Positions 38,721-50,589 are shown, numbered from the stretch's first letter. The stretch is 64,000 nucleotides of DNA from Pseudomonas frederiksbergensis (GCF_035751725.1 NZ_CP142104.1:5766001-5830000), one strand, 5' to 3'. Numbers and translations: made by a program. The notes: generated by a model not told the origin, from the sequence alone.

Positions 38721-40118
38721 ATGAACACCCCAGCCGCAATTGCCCCGATCTTTCCCGACAGCATCTTCCGCGCCTACGACATCCGTGGCGTCGTGCCGGA
38801 AACCCTGACGGCTGAAACTGCCTATTGGATTGGCCGCGCCATCGGCTCCCAGAGCCTGGCCCAGGGCGAACCGAACGTGAATGTTGGCCGCGATGGCCGC
38901 TTGTCCGGCCCGGAACTGGTCGAGCAACTGATCAAGGGCATCGCCGACAGCGGTTGCCATGTCAGTGATGTCGGCCTGGTGCCAACACCGGCGCTGTACT
39001 ATGCCGCCAACGTGCTGGCCGGTAAATCTGGCGTGATGCTCACCGGCAGCCACAACCCGTCGAACTACAACGGTTTCAAGATCGTCATCGCCGGCGACAC
39101 CCTCGCCAACGAGCAGATCCAGGCGCTGCACACCCGTCTCAAGACCAATGACTTGAGCAGCGGCAAGGGCACCGTGACCAAGGTCGACATCCTCCCGCGC
39201 TACAACGATGAGATCGTCAAGGACGTAAAACTCGCCCGCCGATTGAAAGTGGTGGTCGATTGCGGCAACGGCGCGGCCGGCGTGATCGCACCGCAATTGA
39301 TTGAAGCCCTGAATTGCGAAGTCATCCCGCTGTTCTGCGAGGTCGACGGCAACTTCCCGAACCACCACCCGGACCCGGGCAAGCTGGAAAACCTGCAAGA
39401 CCTGATCGCCAAGGTCAAGGAAACCAACGCCGACCTGGGCCTGGCCTTCGACGGCGACGGCGACCGCGTGGGCGTGGTGACCGAGACCGGCAGCGTCGTA
39501 TTCCCGGACCGCCTGTTGATGCTGTTCGCCAAAGACGTAGTGGCGCGCAACCCCGATGCTGAGATCATTTTCGACGTGAAATGCACCCGTCGCCTGGTGC
39601 CGTTGATCAAGGAATACGGCGGTCGCCCGCTCATGTGGAAAACCGGCCACTCGTTGATCAAGAAAAAAATGAAACAGAGCGGCGCCCTGCTGGCCGGCGA
39701 AATGAGCGGCCACATCTTCTTCAAGGAACGCTGGTTCGGTTTTGATGACGGCATCTACAGCGCGGCACGCCTGCTGGAGATCCTCAGCAAGGAGCAATCC
39801 AGCGCGGAAGAGCTGTTCGCAACCTTCCCGAACGATATTTCTACGCCAGAAATCAATATCCATGTGACCGAAGAGAGCAAATTCAGCATCATTGATGCAC
39901 TGCACGACGCCCAGTGGGGCGAAGGCGCCGAACTGACCACCATCGACGGTGTGCGGGTCGACTACCCACAAGGCTGGGGCCTGGTTCGCGCCTCCAACAC
40001 CACACCGGTGCTGGTGCTGCGTTTCGAGGCCGACAACGAGGCCGAGCTGCAGCGCATCAAGGATGTTTTCCACACCCAACTCAAACGTGTTGCACCTGAT
40101 CTCAAACTACCGTTTTGA
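38721..40118 (+). CDS. algC: Phosphomannomutase/phosphoglucomutase
   Basis: 465 aa. The phosphoserine loop is GVMLTGSHNPSNYNGFKI (Ser near 108), the metal loop is AFDGDGDRVGVVT, the sugar-specificity loop is GEMSGHIFFKERWFGFDDG, and the phosphate-binding loop is RASNTTPVLVLRFEA. It interconverts Man-6-P/Man-1-P and Glc-6-P/Glc-1-P for alginate, LPS and other polysaccharides. AlgC of PAO1 is very similar over its full length. A weak match to an AlgR-like ACCGTTC lies at 38576 but is not convincing. Confidence 0.97.
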   Translation: MNTPAAIAPIFPDSIFRAYDIRGVVPETLTAETAYWIGRAIGSQSLAQGEPNVNVGRDGRLSGPELVEQLIKGIADSGCHVSDVGLVPTPALYYAANVLAGKSGVMLTGSHNPSNYNGFKIVIAGDTLANEQIQALHTRLKTNDLSSGKGTVTKVDILPRYNDEIVKDVKLARRLKVVVDCGNGAAGVIAPQLIEALNCEVIPLFCEVDGNFPNHHPDPGKLENLQDLIAKVKETNADLGLAFDGDGDRVGVVTETGSVVFPDRLLMLFAKDVVARNPDAEIIFDVKCTRRLVPLIKEYGGRPLMWKTGHSLIKKKMKQSGALLAGEMSGHIFFKERWFGFDDGIYSAARLLEILSKEQSSAEELFATFPNDISTPEINIHVTEESKFSIIDALHDAQWGEGAELTTIDGVRVDYPQGWGLVRASNTTPVLVLRFEADNEAELQRIKDVFHTQLKRVAPDLKLPF

Positions 40119-40144
40119 TTTTTGAATCACCACCGGAGCCCTGA

Positions 40145-41050
<906 letters not shown>

Positions 41051-41060
41051 GCGATACCGT

Positions 41061-41104
41061 TAAAAAAAGACCCCGCTCAATCTGGTTGAGCGGGGTCTTT
41101 TTTT
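41061..41104. terminator. Rho-independent terminator after argB
   Basis: A7-GACCCCGCTCAA, loop, TTGAGCGGGGTC-T8. A 12-bp perfect stem ends the coaBC-dut-algC-argB stretch; its A-run could also serve the minus strand after pyrE. Confidence 0.95.
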
Positions 41105-41119
41105 ACACTTTTGCAGATG

Positions 41120-41157
41120 CTCTTGTGGCAAGGGAGCTTGCTCCCTCGCCACAAGAG
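41120..41157. repeat. REP-type element forming a 38-bp near-perfect hairpin
   Basis: CTCTTGTGGC and GCCACAAGAG enclose AGGGAG-CTTG-CTCCCT; only one of 17 pairs is mismatched. This is the Pseudomonas REP core GGGAGCTTGCTCCC. It lies between the argB terminator and the pyrE stop. Confidence 0.9.
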
Positions 41158-41173
41158 CCAATCAGCGGTTTTC

Positions 41174-41818
41174 TCAGACGCCGAACTGTGCCCGATAAGC
41201 CTCTACCGCCGGCAGATGCTGCTTGAGCTGCGGATCGTCGGCCAAGAATTCCAGCACCTGGTTCAGCGACACAATGCTGATCACCGGAATGCCGAAGTCA
41301 CGCTCCACTTCCTGGATCGCCGACAGCTCGCCGTTGCCGCGCTCCTGGCGGTTCAGGGCGATCAGCACACCGGCAGCCTTGGCGCCTTCCTGGGAAGCGA
41401 TGATCTGCATCACTTCGCGAATGGCGGTGCCCGCAGTGATCACGTCGTCGATGATCAATACTTCGCCGGTCAGCGGCGCGCCGACCAGGCTGCCGCCTTC
41501 GCCGTGGGCCTTGGCTTCCTTGCGGTTGAAGCACCAGGGCAGGTCGCGGCCGTGGTGTTCGGCCAGGGCGACAGCGGTGGTGGCGGCCAGCGGGATGCCT
41601 TTGTAGGCCGGGCCGAACAATACGTCGAACGAGATGCCGCTCTCGACGATGGCTGCGGCATAGAAACGGCCCAACTGCGCCAGGGCGGTTCCACTGTTGA
41701 ACAAGCCCGCATTGAAGAAGTACGGGCTGGTGCGCCCGGACTTGAGGGTGAATTCACCGAAGCGCAAAACGCCGCGATCGATGGCAAAGCGAATGAAATC
41801 GCGCTGATACGCCTGCAT
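41174..41818 (-). CDS. pyrE: Orotate phosphoribosyltransferase
   Basis: 214 aa. The PRPP loop is [16 protein letters not shown] (about residues 120-135), and [16 protein letters not shown] is the N-terminal signature. It makes OMP from orotate and PRPP in pyrimidine synthesis. It is divergent from crc with an 82-bp shared promoter region, the same pair seen in other pseudomonads and gamma-proteobacteria-like crc loci. Confidence 0.96.
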   Translation of the reverse strand: MQAYQRDFIRFAIDRGVLRFGEFTLKSGRTSPYFFNAGLFNSGTALAQLGRFYAAAIVESGISFDVLFGPAYKGIPLAATTAVALAEHHGRDLPWCFNRKEAKAHGEGGSLVGAPLTGEVLIIDDVITAGTAIREVMQIIASQEGAKAAGVLIALNRQERGNGELSAIQEVERDFGIPVISIVSLNQVLEFLADDPQLKQHLPAVEAYRAQFGV

Positions 41819-41862
41819 GAAAAAAGCCTCAAATACCGCGGATTTAGCTAAATAGGTACACG

Positions 41863-41879
41863 GCGTGTATCATACACGC
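41863..41879. promoter_or_regulatory. 17-bp perfect palindrome between pyrE and crc
   Basis: GCGTGTAT-C-ATACACGC, 22 bases before the crc start and 45 bases before pyrE. TATCAT within it could serve as a -10 box for crc. A regulator site overlapping the promoter is plausible; the binding protein is unknown. Confidence 0.45.
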
Positions 41880-41900
41880 ACGTGATTTTTGGGGCCATTT

Positions 41901-42680
41901 ATGCGGATCATCAGTGTGAACGTCAATGGTATTCAGGCTGCAGTCGAGCGTGGTTTGCTCAGTTGGCTGCAAGCACAGAATGCCGACGTCATCTGCCTGC
42001 AGGACACCCGCGCCTCCGCCTTTGAACTGGACGATGCAGCCTTCCAACTGGATGGTTACTTCCTTTATGCCTGCGATGCCGAAGTCCCCGCCCAAGGTGG
42101 CGTGGCTCTGTACTCGCGGCTGCAACCGAAGGCTGTCATCAACGGTCTCGGTTTCGAGACGGCGGACCGCTACGGGCGCTACCTGCAAGCCGATTTCGAC
42201 AAGGTCAGCATCGCGACCTTGCTGCTCCCTTCGGGGCAGAACGGCGATGAAGATTTGAATCAGAAATTCAAGTTGATGGACGACTTCGCCCGTTACCTTG
42301 ATAAACAGCGGCGCAAACGTCGCGAGTACATTTATTGTGGCTCGCTGTACGTGGCGCAGCAGAAGCTGGATATCAAGAACTGGCGCGACAGCCAACAGTC
42401 TCCTGGCTTCCTGGCGCCGGAACGGGCCTGGATGGACGAGATCATTGGCAACATGGGTTATGTCGACGCCCTGCGTGAAGTCAGCCGTGAAGGCGACCAA
42501 TACAGCTGGTGGCCAGACAACGAGCAGGCCGAGATGCTCAACCTCGGCTGGCGTTTCGACTACCAGTTGCTGACGCCCGGGTTGCGCCGCTTCGTACGCA
42601 GCGCCCGCCTGCCGCGCCAGCCACGGTTCTCGCAGCATGCGCCGCTGATCGTGGACTACGACTGGACGCTGACGATCTAA
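41901..42680 (+). CDS. crc: Catabolite repression control protein Crc
   Basis: 259 aa from the ATG at 41901 (MRIISVNVNGIQAAVERGLL), the length of Crc in P. aeruginosa. It has the exonuclease/endonuclease/phosphatase (EEP) fold, but Crc is known to lack nuclease activity and to act with Hfq in repressing translation of catabolic mRNAs at A-rich sites. WWPDNEQAEMLNLGWRFDYQ is a recognisable C-terminal segment. The ribosome site is weak. A terminator follows at 42696. Confidence 0.96.
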   Translation: MRIISVNVNGIQAAVERGLLSWLQAQNADVICLQDTRASAFELDDAAFQLDGYFLYACDAEVPAQGGVALYSRLQPKAVINGLGFETADRYGRYLQADFDKVSIATLLLPSGQNGDEDLNQKFKLMDDFARYLDKQRRKRREYIYCGSLYVAQQKLDIKNWRDSQQSPGFLAPERAWMDEIIGNMGYVDALREVSREGDQYSWWPDNEQAEMLNLGWRFDYQLLTPGLRRFVRSARLPRQPRFSQHAPLIVDYDWTLTI

Positions 42681-42695
42681 GCGTCATTCGCACCC

Positions 42696-42729
42696 ATAAA
42701 AAAACCGACAGCAATGTCGGTTTTTTTAT
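42696..42729. terminator. Rho-independent terminator after crc
   Basis: A-run, CCGACA, loop GCAA, TGTCGG, T7. It is bidirectional and also sits downstream of the minus-strand DUF4870 gene. Confidence 0.92.
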
Positions 42730-42744
42730 GAGCGTTCATTCAAA

Positions 42745-42764
42745 TGTGGGAGCTGGCTCCCACA
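42745..42764. repeat. REP-type palindrome
   Basis: TGTGGGAGCTGGCTCCCACA is a perfect 20-bp palindrome of the GGGAGC class, between the crc terminator and the DUF4870 gene. Confidence 0.85.
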
Positions 42765-42785
42765 AGGGCAATGCACCATTGATCG

Positions 42786-43154
42786 TTATTTAACCAACCG
42801 CCAGGTAAACGGATACCGATACGGCTGCCCTTCATTGGCTTTCACGCCACCAATGATGGTCAGCACCAGCGCACCGATGGCCACCAGGCCGAACAGGAAG
42901 AAGCCGATGACCACAATCATCAGCAGCAGGCTGATCGCCGAGGCAATCGCCACGGTGATCTGGAAGTTCAGCGCTTCCTTGCCCTGGGCATCGATGAACG
43001 GGTCGGATTCACGCTTGAGTTGCCAGAGCACCAGCGGCCCGATCAGCGTGCCAAACGGAATCCAGATCCCCAACAAGGCGGACAGGTGACAAAACATTGC
43101 CCATTGCCGCGCTTCTTTGCTCGGTTGGGGCAACAGGACTTGCTCATCACTCAT
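42786..43154 (-). CDS. DUF4870 membrane protein
   Basis: 122 aa with AAGGAG before the ATG. Three to four hydrophobic segments are visible: the first around MFCHLSALLGIWIPFGTLIG, the last two around residues 70-105. KRESDPFIDAQGKEALNFQI is the DUF4870 hallmark. It is an inner-membrane protein of unknown role. It follows rph by 30 bp on the minus strand and may be co-transcribed. Confidence 0.85.
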   Translation of the reverse strand: MSDEQVLLPQPSKEARQWAMFCHLSALLGIWIPFGTLIGPLVLWQLKRESDPFIDAQGKEALNFQITVAIASAISLLLMIVVIGFFLFGLVAIGALVLTIIGGVKANEGQPYRYPFTWRLVK

Positions 43155-43184
43155 GACATTCTCCTTGTCTGAAGCGCCTAACGA

Positions 43185-43907
<723 letters not shown>

Positions 43908-44173
43908 AGGGAACACCTGTACAGGGGACGGAAAACTGCCGGACATTATAGAGCCGTGGGCCGCTAGAGGGCAGTTCTAAAAAACCGATGCGACAGGTGA
44001 GCACGCCCGAAGTCCCGACCGACGGGCTGCAGCGCTTTTGTAACCGGAGCTGTTTGGGCGCATGCGTCCCACTGCGCTACAATCCTGCGCCTTTGCTGTT
44101 CTTCAGCATCAATCCACAGATCCCAGGCCCCACGAACCACGGTTGTGGCCGGCTTGCATAGCGAGGAATCCCC

Positions 44174-45037
44174 ATGGTGCACAGCATGACCGCCTTCGCC
44201 CGTGTCGAAAAGGCCGGCGCCCAAGGCACGCTGAGCTGGGAATTGCGCTCGGTCAATAGCCGCTACCTGGAGCCGCACCTGCGCCTGCCAGAGTCCTTCC
44301 GCGACCTCGAAGGCGGTGTGCGCGAAGCGCTGCGCCAGGGCCTGTCCCGGGGCAAACTGGAATGCACCCTGCGTTTTACCGAAGAAAGCAGCGGCAAGAC
44401 GCTGCAAATCGACCGCGAGCGCGCGGCACAACTGGTCGCCGCTGCCGAAACCGTCGCCAGCCTCATCAAGAATCCCGCCCCCCTGAACCCGCTGGAAGTC
44501 CTGGCCTGGCCAGGCGTCCTGGTAGGTGACGCCAGCGATCCACAGGCGCTGAACGCCGAGGCGCTGGCGCTGTTCAACCAAGGCCTGAAAGAACTCAAGG
44601 CCGGTCGCGAACGCGAAGGCGCGGAGCTGGCTCGGCTGATCAACGAGCGCCTGACGTCCATTGAAGAGGACGTCACCACACTGCGCGAACTGGTCCCGCA
44701 GATGCTCGCCACCCAGCGCCAGAAAGTCCTCGACCGCTTCGCCGACATGAAGGCCGAGCTGGACCCGCAGCGCCTCGAACAGGAAATGGTCATGCTCGCG
44801 CAAAAGAGCGACGTGGCCGAAGAACTCGATCGCCTGAGCACCCACATCATCGAAGTCCGCCGGGTGCTCAACTCCGGCGGCGCGGCCGGTCGCCGCCTCG
44901 ACTTCCTGATGCAGGAGCTCAACCGCGAAGCCAATACACTGGGCTCCAAAGCCTTCGACCCGCGCAGCACGCAGGCGGCGGTCAACCTCAAGGTGTTGAT
45001 CGAGCAAATGCGCGAACAAGTGCAGAACATTGAGTAA
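44174..45037 (+). CDS. yicC: YicC-family endoribonuclease
   Basis: 287 aa. It begins MVHSMTAFARVEKAGAQGTL and ends with the DUF1732 region (RRLDFLMQELNREANTLGSK, then VNLKVLIEQMREQVQNIE). GAGGAA precedes the ATG. YicC proteins are oligomeric endoribonucleases implicated in sRNA turnover. A TACAAT at 44078 could be a -10 box, but the -35 is poor. It lies 12 bp before gmk, so it is in the same transcript. Confidence 0.93.
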   Translation: MVHSMTAFARVEKAGAQGTLSWELRSVNSRYLEPHLRLPESFRDLEGGVREALRQGLSRGKLECTLRFTEESSGKTLQIDRERAAQLVAAAETVASLIKNPAPLNPLEVLAWPGVLVGDASDPQALNAEALALFNQGLKELKAGREREGAELARLINERLTSIEEDVTTLRELVPQMLATQRQKVLDRFADMKAELDPQRLEQEMVMLAQKSDVAEELDRLSTHIIEVRRVLNSGGAAGRRLDFLMQELNREANTLGSKAFDPRSTQAAVNLKVLIEQMREQVQNIE

Positions 45038-45043
45038 GGCTAA

Positions 45044-45670
<627 letters not shown>

Positions 45671-45837
45671 ACAGCCCTTCCCAAAACCGCTGCGACGGCT
45701 TTACATTGGTACTCGCAGCGCGCCGAGGGGTTTGGTTAAAAAATCAGCGCTTCCCTAAACGCTGGTGTTTTTTTAAACTGTCGAGTCCGCTCGCCCAACC
45801 GGGCAGCGCGCATATTGCATTCGCTCCGAGGAATACC

Positions 45838-46101
45838 ATGGCCCGCGTAACCGTTGAAGACTGCCTAGAACACGTGGAAAACCGCTTTGAGCTGGTCATG
45901 CTCTCTACCAAGCGTGCCCGTCAACTGGCCACCGGCGGCAAAGAGCCATTGGTCCAGTGGGAAAACGACAAGCCTACCGTGGTAGCGCTGCGTGAAATCG
46001 CCGAAGGCCTGATGAGCTACGAGTTCATCGCCAACGCTGAAATCGTTGAAGACGAACCGCTGTTCGCAGCGTTCGAGGACGAGTCCAACGAGGCGGTCTA
46101 A
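45838..46101 (+). CDS. rpoZ: RNA polymerase omega subunit
   Basis: 87 aa from the ATG at 45838 ([20 protein letters not shown]). The frame is open further upstream but those residues are not omega-like. GAGG lies 8 bases before. It helps fold beta-prime and forms part of ppGpp site 1. spoT follows 60 bp later. Confidence 0.96.
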   Translation: MARVTVEDCLEHVENRFELVMLSTKRARQLATGGKEPLVQWENDKPTVVALREIAEGLMSYEFIANAEIVEDEPLFAAFEDESNEAV

Positions 46102-46161
46102 GCCTATGCCTGGTCGACGTAGCACGGCGCGGGGTCACAGCAGACGGCAGGAGTCATCATC

Positions 46162-48267
46162 ATGCCGAGCATAGACGCCCTCGCCGATCGCTTATCGGCC
46201 TACCTCGGCACGGACCAGGTCAACCTGGTCCGCCGAGCCTATTTCTACGCCGAACAAGCCCACGACGGCCAGCGCCGCCGCAGCGGCGAGGCGTACGTCA
46301 CGCACCCGCTTGCGGTGGCGAATATTCTTGCCGACATGCACATGGACCATCAGAGCCTGATGGCGGCCATGCTGCACGACGTGATCGAAGACACCGGCAT
46401 CGCCAAGGAAGCGCTGCAAGCGCAGTTTGGCGAAACCGTGGCCGAACTGGTCGACGGGGTCAGCAAGTTGACCCAGATGAACTTCGAGACCAAGGCCGAG
46501 GCCCAGGCCGAGAACTTCCAGAAAATGGCCATGGCCATGGCCCGCGACATCCGCGTGATCCTGGTCAAGCTCGCCGACCGTTTGCACAACATGCGCACCC
46601 TGGAAGTGCTGTCTGGCGAAAAACGCCGGCGCATCGCCAAGGAAACCCTGGAAATCTACGCACCCATCGCCAACCGCCTGGGCATGCATGCGATCCGCAT
46701 CGAGTTCGAGGACCTGGGCTTCAAGGCGATGCACCCGATGCGTTCGGCGCGCATCAACCAGGCCGTCAAGCGCGCCCGGGGCAACCGCAAGGAAATCGTC
46801 AACAAAATCGAAGAGTCCCTGAGCCATTGCCTGGCGATCGACGGCATCGAAGGCGAAGTCAGCGGGCGACAGAAGCACCTCTACGGCATCTACAAGAAAA
46901 TGCGCGGCAAGCGCCGGGCCTTCAACGAGATCATGGACGTCTACGCGTTCCGGATCATCGTCGACAAGGTCGATACCTGCTACCGCGTGCTGGGGGCTGT
47001 ACATAATTTGTACAAACCGTTGCCAGGGCGCTTCAAGGACTACATCGCGATCCCCAAGGCCAACGGCTACCAGTCGCTGCACACCACGCTGTTCGGCATG
47101 CACGGCGTACCGATCGAGATCCAGATCCGCACCCGCGAAATGGAAGAGATGGCCAACAACGGCATCGCTGCCCATTGGCTGTACAAATCCAGCGGCGACG
47201 AACAACCCAAGAGCACCCACGCCCGCGCGCGGCAGTGGGTCAAGGGTGTGCTGGAAATGCAGCAGAGGGCTGGCAATTCCCTGGAGTTCATCGAGAGCGT
47301 GAAGATCGACCTGTTCCCGGACGAGGTCTATGTCTTCACGCCCAAGGGCCGGATCATGGAGCTGCCCAAAGGCTCCACGGCCGTGGACTTTGCCTATGCC
47401 GTGCACACCGACGTCGGCAACAGCTGCATCGCCTGCCGCATCAATCGCCGCCTGGCACCGTTGTCCGAGCCATTGCAAAGTGGCTCCACGGTGGAAATCG
47501 TCAGCGCCCCCGGCGCGCGACCCAACCCGGCGTGGCTCAACTTCGTGGTCACCGGCAAGGCCCGCACGCATATCCGTCACGCACTGAAGCTGCAGCGCCG
47601 CTCCGAATCCATCAGCCTGGGCGAACGCCTGCTGAACAAGGTGCTAAACGGTTTCGACAGTTCGCTGGACAAGATCCCGACGGAACGCGTGCAGGTCATG
47701 CTCAACGAATACCGTCTCGAATTGATCGAAGACCTGCTCGAAGACATTGGCCTGGGCAATCGCATGGCCTACGTCGTCGCCCGCCGCCTGCTTGGCGAAG
47801 GCGAACAGCTGCCAAGCCCTGAGGGCCCACTGGCGATTCGCGGCACCGAAGGCCTGGTGCTCAGCTATGCCAAGTGCTGCACACCGATCCCGGGCGACCC
47901 GATTGTCGGCCACCTGTCCGCCGGCAAGGGGATGGTGGTGCACCTGGACAACTGCCGCAACATCAGCGAAATCCGCCACAACCCGGAAAAATGCATCCAG
48001 CTTTCGTGGGCCAAGGATGTCACCGGCGAATTCAACGTCGAACTGCGCGTCGAGCTGGAGCACCAGCGCGGCCTGATTGCCCTGCTGGCCAGCAGCGTCA
48101 ACGCCGCCGACGGCAACATCGAGAAAATCAGCATGGACGAACGCGACGGTCGTATCAGCGTCGTCCAACTGGTGGTCAGCGTGCACGACCGTGTGCACCT
48201 GGCCCGCGTGATCAAGAAACTGCGCGCCCTGACAGGGGTCATCCGCATCACCCGGATGCGCGCATAG
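46162..48267 (+). CDS. spoT: Bifunctional (p)ppGpp synthetase/hydrolase SpoT
   Basis: 701 aa. The HD hydrolase domain is intact (AMLHDVIEDTG near residue 70; LADRLHNMRTLE). The synthetase domain carries RFKDYIAIPKANGYQSLHTT, the RFKD form seen in bifunctional enzymes. TGS (about 385-450, DEVYVFTPKGRIMELPKGST), helical and C-terminal ACT domains (ELRVELEHQRGLIALLASSV) follow. It degrades and, weakly, makes ppGpp under carbon, fatty-acid or iron stress. It is followed 33 bp later by ridA. Confidence 0.97.
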   Translation: MPSIDALADRLSAYLGTDQVNLVRRAYFYAEQAHDGQRRRSGEAYVTHPLAVANILADMHMDHQSLMAAMLHDVIEDTGIAKEALQAQFGETVAELVDGVSKLTQMNFETKAEAQAENFQKMAMAMARDIRVILVKLADRLHNMRTLEVLSGEKRRRIAKETLEIYAPIANRLGMHAIRIEFEDLGFKAMHPMRSARINQAVKRARGNRKEIVNKIEESLSHCLAIDGIEGEVSGRQKHLYGIYKKMRGKRRAFNEIMDVYAFRIIVDKVDTCYRVLGAVHNLYKPLPGRFKDYIAIPKANGYQSLHTTLFGMHGVPIEIQIRTREMEEMANNGIAAHWLYKSSGDEQPKSTHARARQWVKGVLEMQQRAGNSLEFIESVKIDLFPDEVYVFTPKGRIMELPKGSTAVDFAYAVHTDVGNSCIACRINRRLAPLSEPLQSGSTVEIVSAPGARPNPAWLNFVVTGKARTHIRHALKLQRRSESISLGERLLNKVLNGFDSSLDKIPTERVQVMLNEYRLELIEDLLEDIGLGNRMAYVVARRLLGEGEQLPSPEGPLAIRGTEGLVLSYAKCCTPIPGDPIVGHLSAGKGMVVHLDNCRNISEIRHNPEKCIQLSWAKDVTGEFNVELRVELEHQRGLIALLASSVNAADGNIEKISMDERDGRISVVQLVVSVHDRVHLARVIKKLRALTGVIRITRMRA

Positions 48268-48300
48268 CGCCTCACCCGCCCACATTACAAGGAGTCATGA

Positions 48301-48681
48301 ATGACCAAGACCGTAATCTCCAGCGACAAGGCCCCGGCCGCCATCGGCACTTACTCCCAGGCGATCAAGGCGGGTAATACCGTGTACATGTCCGGCCAGA
48401 TCCCGCTGGACCCGAAAACCATGGAGCTGGTCGAGGGCTTCGAAGCCCAGACCGTGCAAGTTTTCGAGAACTTGAAGGCCGTGGCCGAGGCTGCCGGCGG
48501 CTCATTCAAGGACATCGTCAAGCTCAACATCTTCCTCACCGACCTGAGCCACTTCGCCAAGGTCAACGAGATCATGGGCAAGTATTTCGACCAGCCTTAC
48601 CCTGCCCGCGCCGCCATTGGCGTGGCCGCCTTGCCAAAAGGCGCCCAGGTCGAGATGGACGCTATCCTGGTCATCGAATAA
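48301..48681 (+). CDS. ridA: 2-iminobutanoate/2-iminopropanoate deaminase RidA
   Basis: 126 aa, canonical Rid[21 protein letters not shown] and the catalytic Arg in [20 protein letters not shown] are present. It hydrolyses 2-aminoacrylate-derived imines and so protects PLP enzymes. It lies just after spoT with an AAGGAG site. Together with the dad-linked copy there are two RidA-family genes in the window. Confidence 0.95.
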   Translation: MTKTVISSDKAPAAIGTYSQAIKAGNTVYMSGQIPLDPKTMELVEGFEAQTVQVFENLKAVAEAAGGSFKDIVKLNIFLTDLSHFAKVNEIMGKYFDQPYPARAAIGVAALPKGAQVEMDAILVIE

Positions 48682-48736
48682 ACAACCCGGCGCAGCCTCA
48701 CCCGTTGCGCCGTTTTCGTTCTGAAAGGATTCCTTC

Positions 48737-49477
48737 ATGCGCAAAGCGCTTGCCTTCTCGCTGCTTGCCCTCCTCCTGAGCGGCTGCGCCAGCAACCCTG
48801 CCGACCGTGACATCAGCGGCACCTGGATCAACCAGGCCGCCATCGACGCTGCCGCCAAGGGCGGCCCGCTTCGCGAAGCACTGCAGGCCTACGGGCCAAA
48901 CCTGGAATGGGACGTCAACACCCGGGCCGGCCAGGCGCGCTACACCAATGGCTTTGAAAACGTTGAAGGCAAGTTGCTGGGCGAAGAAGACGGCGCCTGG
49001 AAAGTCAACTTCTACGGCAGCTCCGCCAGCGAACTCAAGCGCGACGGCGACCAGTTGAGCCAGACCGCTACCGAGAACGAACCACAGCAGGTGTTCGACC
49101 GTGCGCAAGTACAGGTACCGGAAGGCGCACCGATTGGCGCCAGTTTCGAACGAGCCCTGTATTCGGCTTATCTCGGCGGCACCTGGAACATTGCCGAAGG
49201 TCCCGGCCAGGGTGCCACCGTGCAATTCCAGCCTGATGGCCAGGTCAGCGGCTTGCCGGGCGCCGATCGCTACGCCTTGTGCCTGGCTGGCGGCTGCGCC
49301 TCCATGAGCAATGGCAACGACAATATCTGGCTACAGCAGAACGGCCTGGGCAACACCTGGATCTTTGCCCGCGACGGCAAGAAGCTGGAAATCTTCGAGA
49401 CCGTCAACGCGTCTCTCGCCGATGAAATTCCATCGTTCACGCCGGGCGCTCGCAAGTGGGTGCTTGAAAAACAATAG
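48737..49477 (+). CDS. Conserved hypothetical lipoprotein
   Basis: 246 aa. The lipobox is LLLSGCASNP with Cys17. Asp is not at +2 (Ala is), so outer-membrane location is likely. The rest is a beta-rich soluble protein, with GTWINQAAIDAAAKGGPLRE early and a second similar module GTWNIAEGPGQGATVQFQPD near residue 150, perhaps two META/HslJ-like or lipocalin-like halves. The function is unknown. It corresponds by position to PA5340. Confidence 0.8.
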   Translation: MRKALAFSLLALLLSGCASNPADRDISGTWINQAAIDAAAKGGPLREALQAYGPNLEWDVNTRAGQARYTNGFENVEGKLLGEEDGAWKVNFYGSSASELKRDGDQLSQTATENEPQQVFDRAQVQVPEGAPIGASFERALYSAYLGGTWNIAEGPGQGATVQFQPDGQVSGLPGADRYALCLAGGCASMSNGNDNIWLQQNGLGNTWIFARDGKKLEIFETVNASLADEIPSFTPGARKWVLEKQ

Positions 49478-49495
49478 GAGCCCCGACGGGTCCCC

Positions 49496-49521
49496 CTGTG
49501 GGAGCTTGCTCGCTCCCACAG
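49496..49521. repeat. REP-type hairpin, possibly acting as terminator
   Basis: CTGTGGGAGC-TTGCTC-GCTCCCACAG, a perfect 10-bp stem of the REP class, followed by TTTGTTTTG. It lies between converging genes and could end both transcripts. Confidence 0.8.
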
Positions 49522-49543
49522 TTTGTTTTGAGGTGACTGTAAA

Positions 49544-50404
49544 TCAGCAGCGCCCTTCCAGAATCGCCGCATACCCCTCGCGAAAACTCGGATAACGCGG
49601 CACCCAGCCCAACGCCTTCGCCCGGGCATTGCTGCAGCGCTTGCTGCCGGCGCGGCGCACGCTGGCGTCTTCGGCCCATTCGGTGACGCCCATATAATCG
49701 CGCAACCAGCCCACCACCTCGGCCAGCGGCGCGGGGGCATCGTCGACACCGATGTAGCAGTCTTCCAGCGTCCGGCCCTGATGATCAGCTTTCAGCAGGT
49801 ACGCCAGCAGGCCGGCGGCATCGTCGGCGTGGATGCGATTGGCGTACAGCGGTGGATCGATCACCACGCGATAGCCTTGGCGTACCTGGCTCAGCAGCCA
49901 TTCCCGGCCCGGTCCATAGATGCCGGTCAGGCGCACACGACTGGCCGGGATGCCGCTGTCGAGCGCCAATTGCTCGGCCTCCAGCATCACCTGTCCGGAA
50001 TAACCGCCCGCCTCGGTAGACGAGCTTTCATCGACCCATTCGCCTTTCTGCTGCCCGTACACACTGCTGCTGGACACGAAAAGCAATCGCCTGGGCCGCT
50101 GGCCATGCTGTTCCAGCCAGCCCAACACATGCCGTAACCCTTCGACATAAGCCGTGCGATAGCCCGCCTCGTCATGATCGGTGGCGGCGGCGCTATAAAC
50201 TACATAATCCAAGGGGCCCGTGGGCCAATCAGCGGGGCATTGCTCGCTGAACAAGTCTCCTGCGACGCCGACAACCCCCGCCGGCAGGTTCGAAACCGTA
50301 CGCCGCAAGCCATGGACGCGCCAATGCTCGGCCACCAGTTGGCTGGCCAGGCGACCACCAATATCACCGCAGCCGGCGATCAAAACAGAAGGCGCGGACA
50401 TCAT
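49544..50404 (-). CDS. NAD(P)-dependent epimerase/dehydratase-like SDR protein
   Basis: 286 aa. The N-terminal Rossmann motif is IAGCGDIGGRLASQLVAE (GxGxxG). SSSSVYGQQKGEWVDESS matches the extended-SDR catalytic Ser region, but the YxxxK pair is not in its usual form (YSGQVMLEAE), so it may be an atypical SDR. AGAGGAG lies before two tandem ATGs (50404 and 50401). The substrate is unknown. It is divergent from exbB. Confidence 0.82.
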   Translation of the reverse strand: MMSAPSVLIAGCGDIGGRLASQLVAEHWRVHGLRRTVSNLPAGVVGVAGDLFSEQCPADWPTGPLDYVVYSAAATDHDEAGYRTAYVEGLRHVLGWLEQHGQRPRRLLFVSSSSVYGQQKGEWVDESSSTEAGGYSGQVMLEAEQLALDSGIPASRVRLTGIYGPGREWLLSQVRQGYRVVIDPPLYANRIHADDAAGLLAYLLKADHQGRTLEDCYIGVDDAPAPLAEVVGWLRDYMGVTEWAEDASVRRAGSKRCSNARAKALGWVPRYPSFREGYAAILEGRC

Positions 50405-50589
50405 GAACTCCTCTGGAAAAGCCGCAGACTAGCCCTCGAGAGGGACGAGCGGCTAGCCATACGCGAAAAAAAGTTACTGTATTACTTTTGTTAACAAGAA
50501 TTACTTGCAATAATGCTCGCCACTTTTGTTCTCGGCCTCACGAGGCCTGGAAGAACATCAACCTTCTTTAATTCTCAGGTCCGGCCAGC

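Noticed and set aside
50470..50525. Fur box upstream of exbB
   Set aside because: The A/T-rich stretch around AGAATTACTTGCAATAATG resembles part of a Fur box, but matches are too few to annotate. A motif scan with a Pseudomonas Fur matrix would decide.
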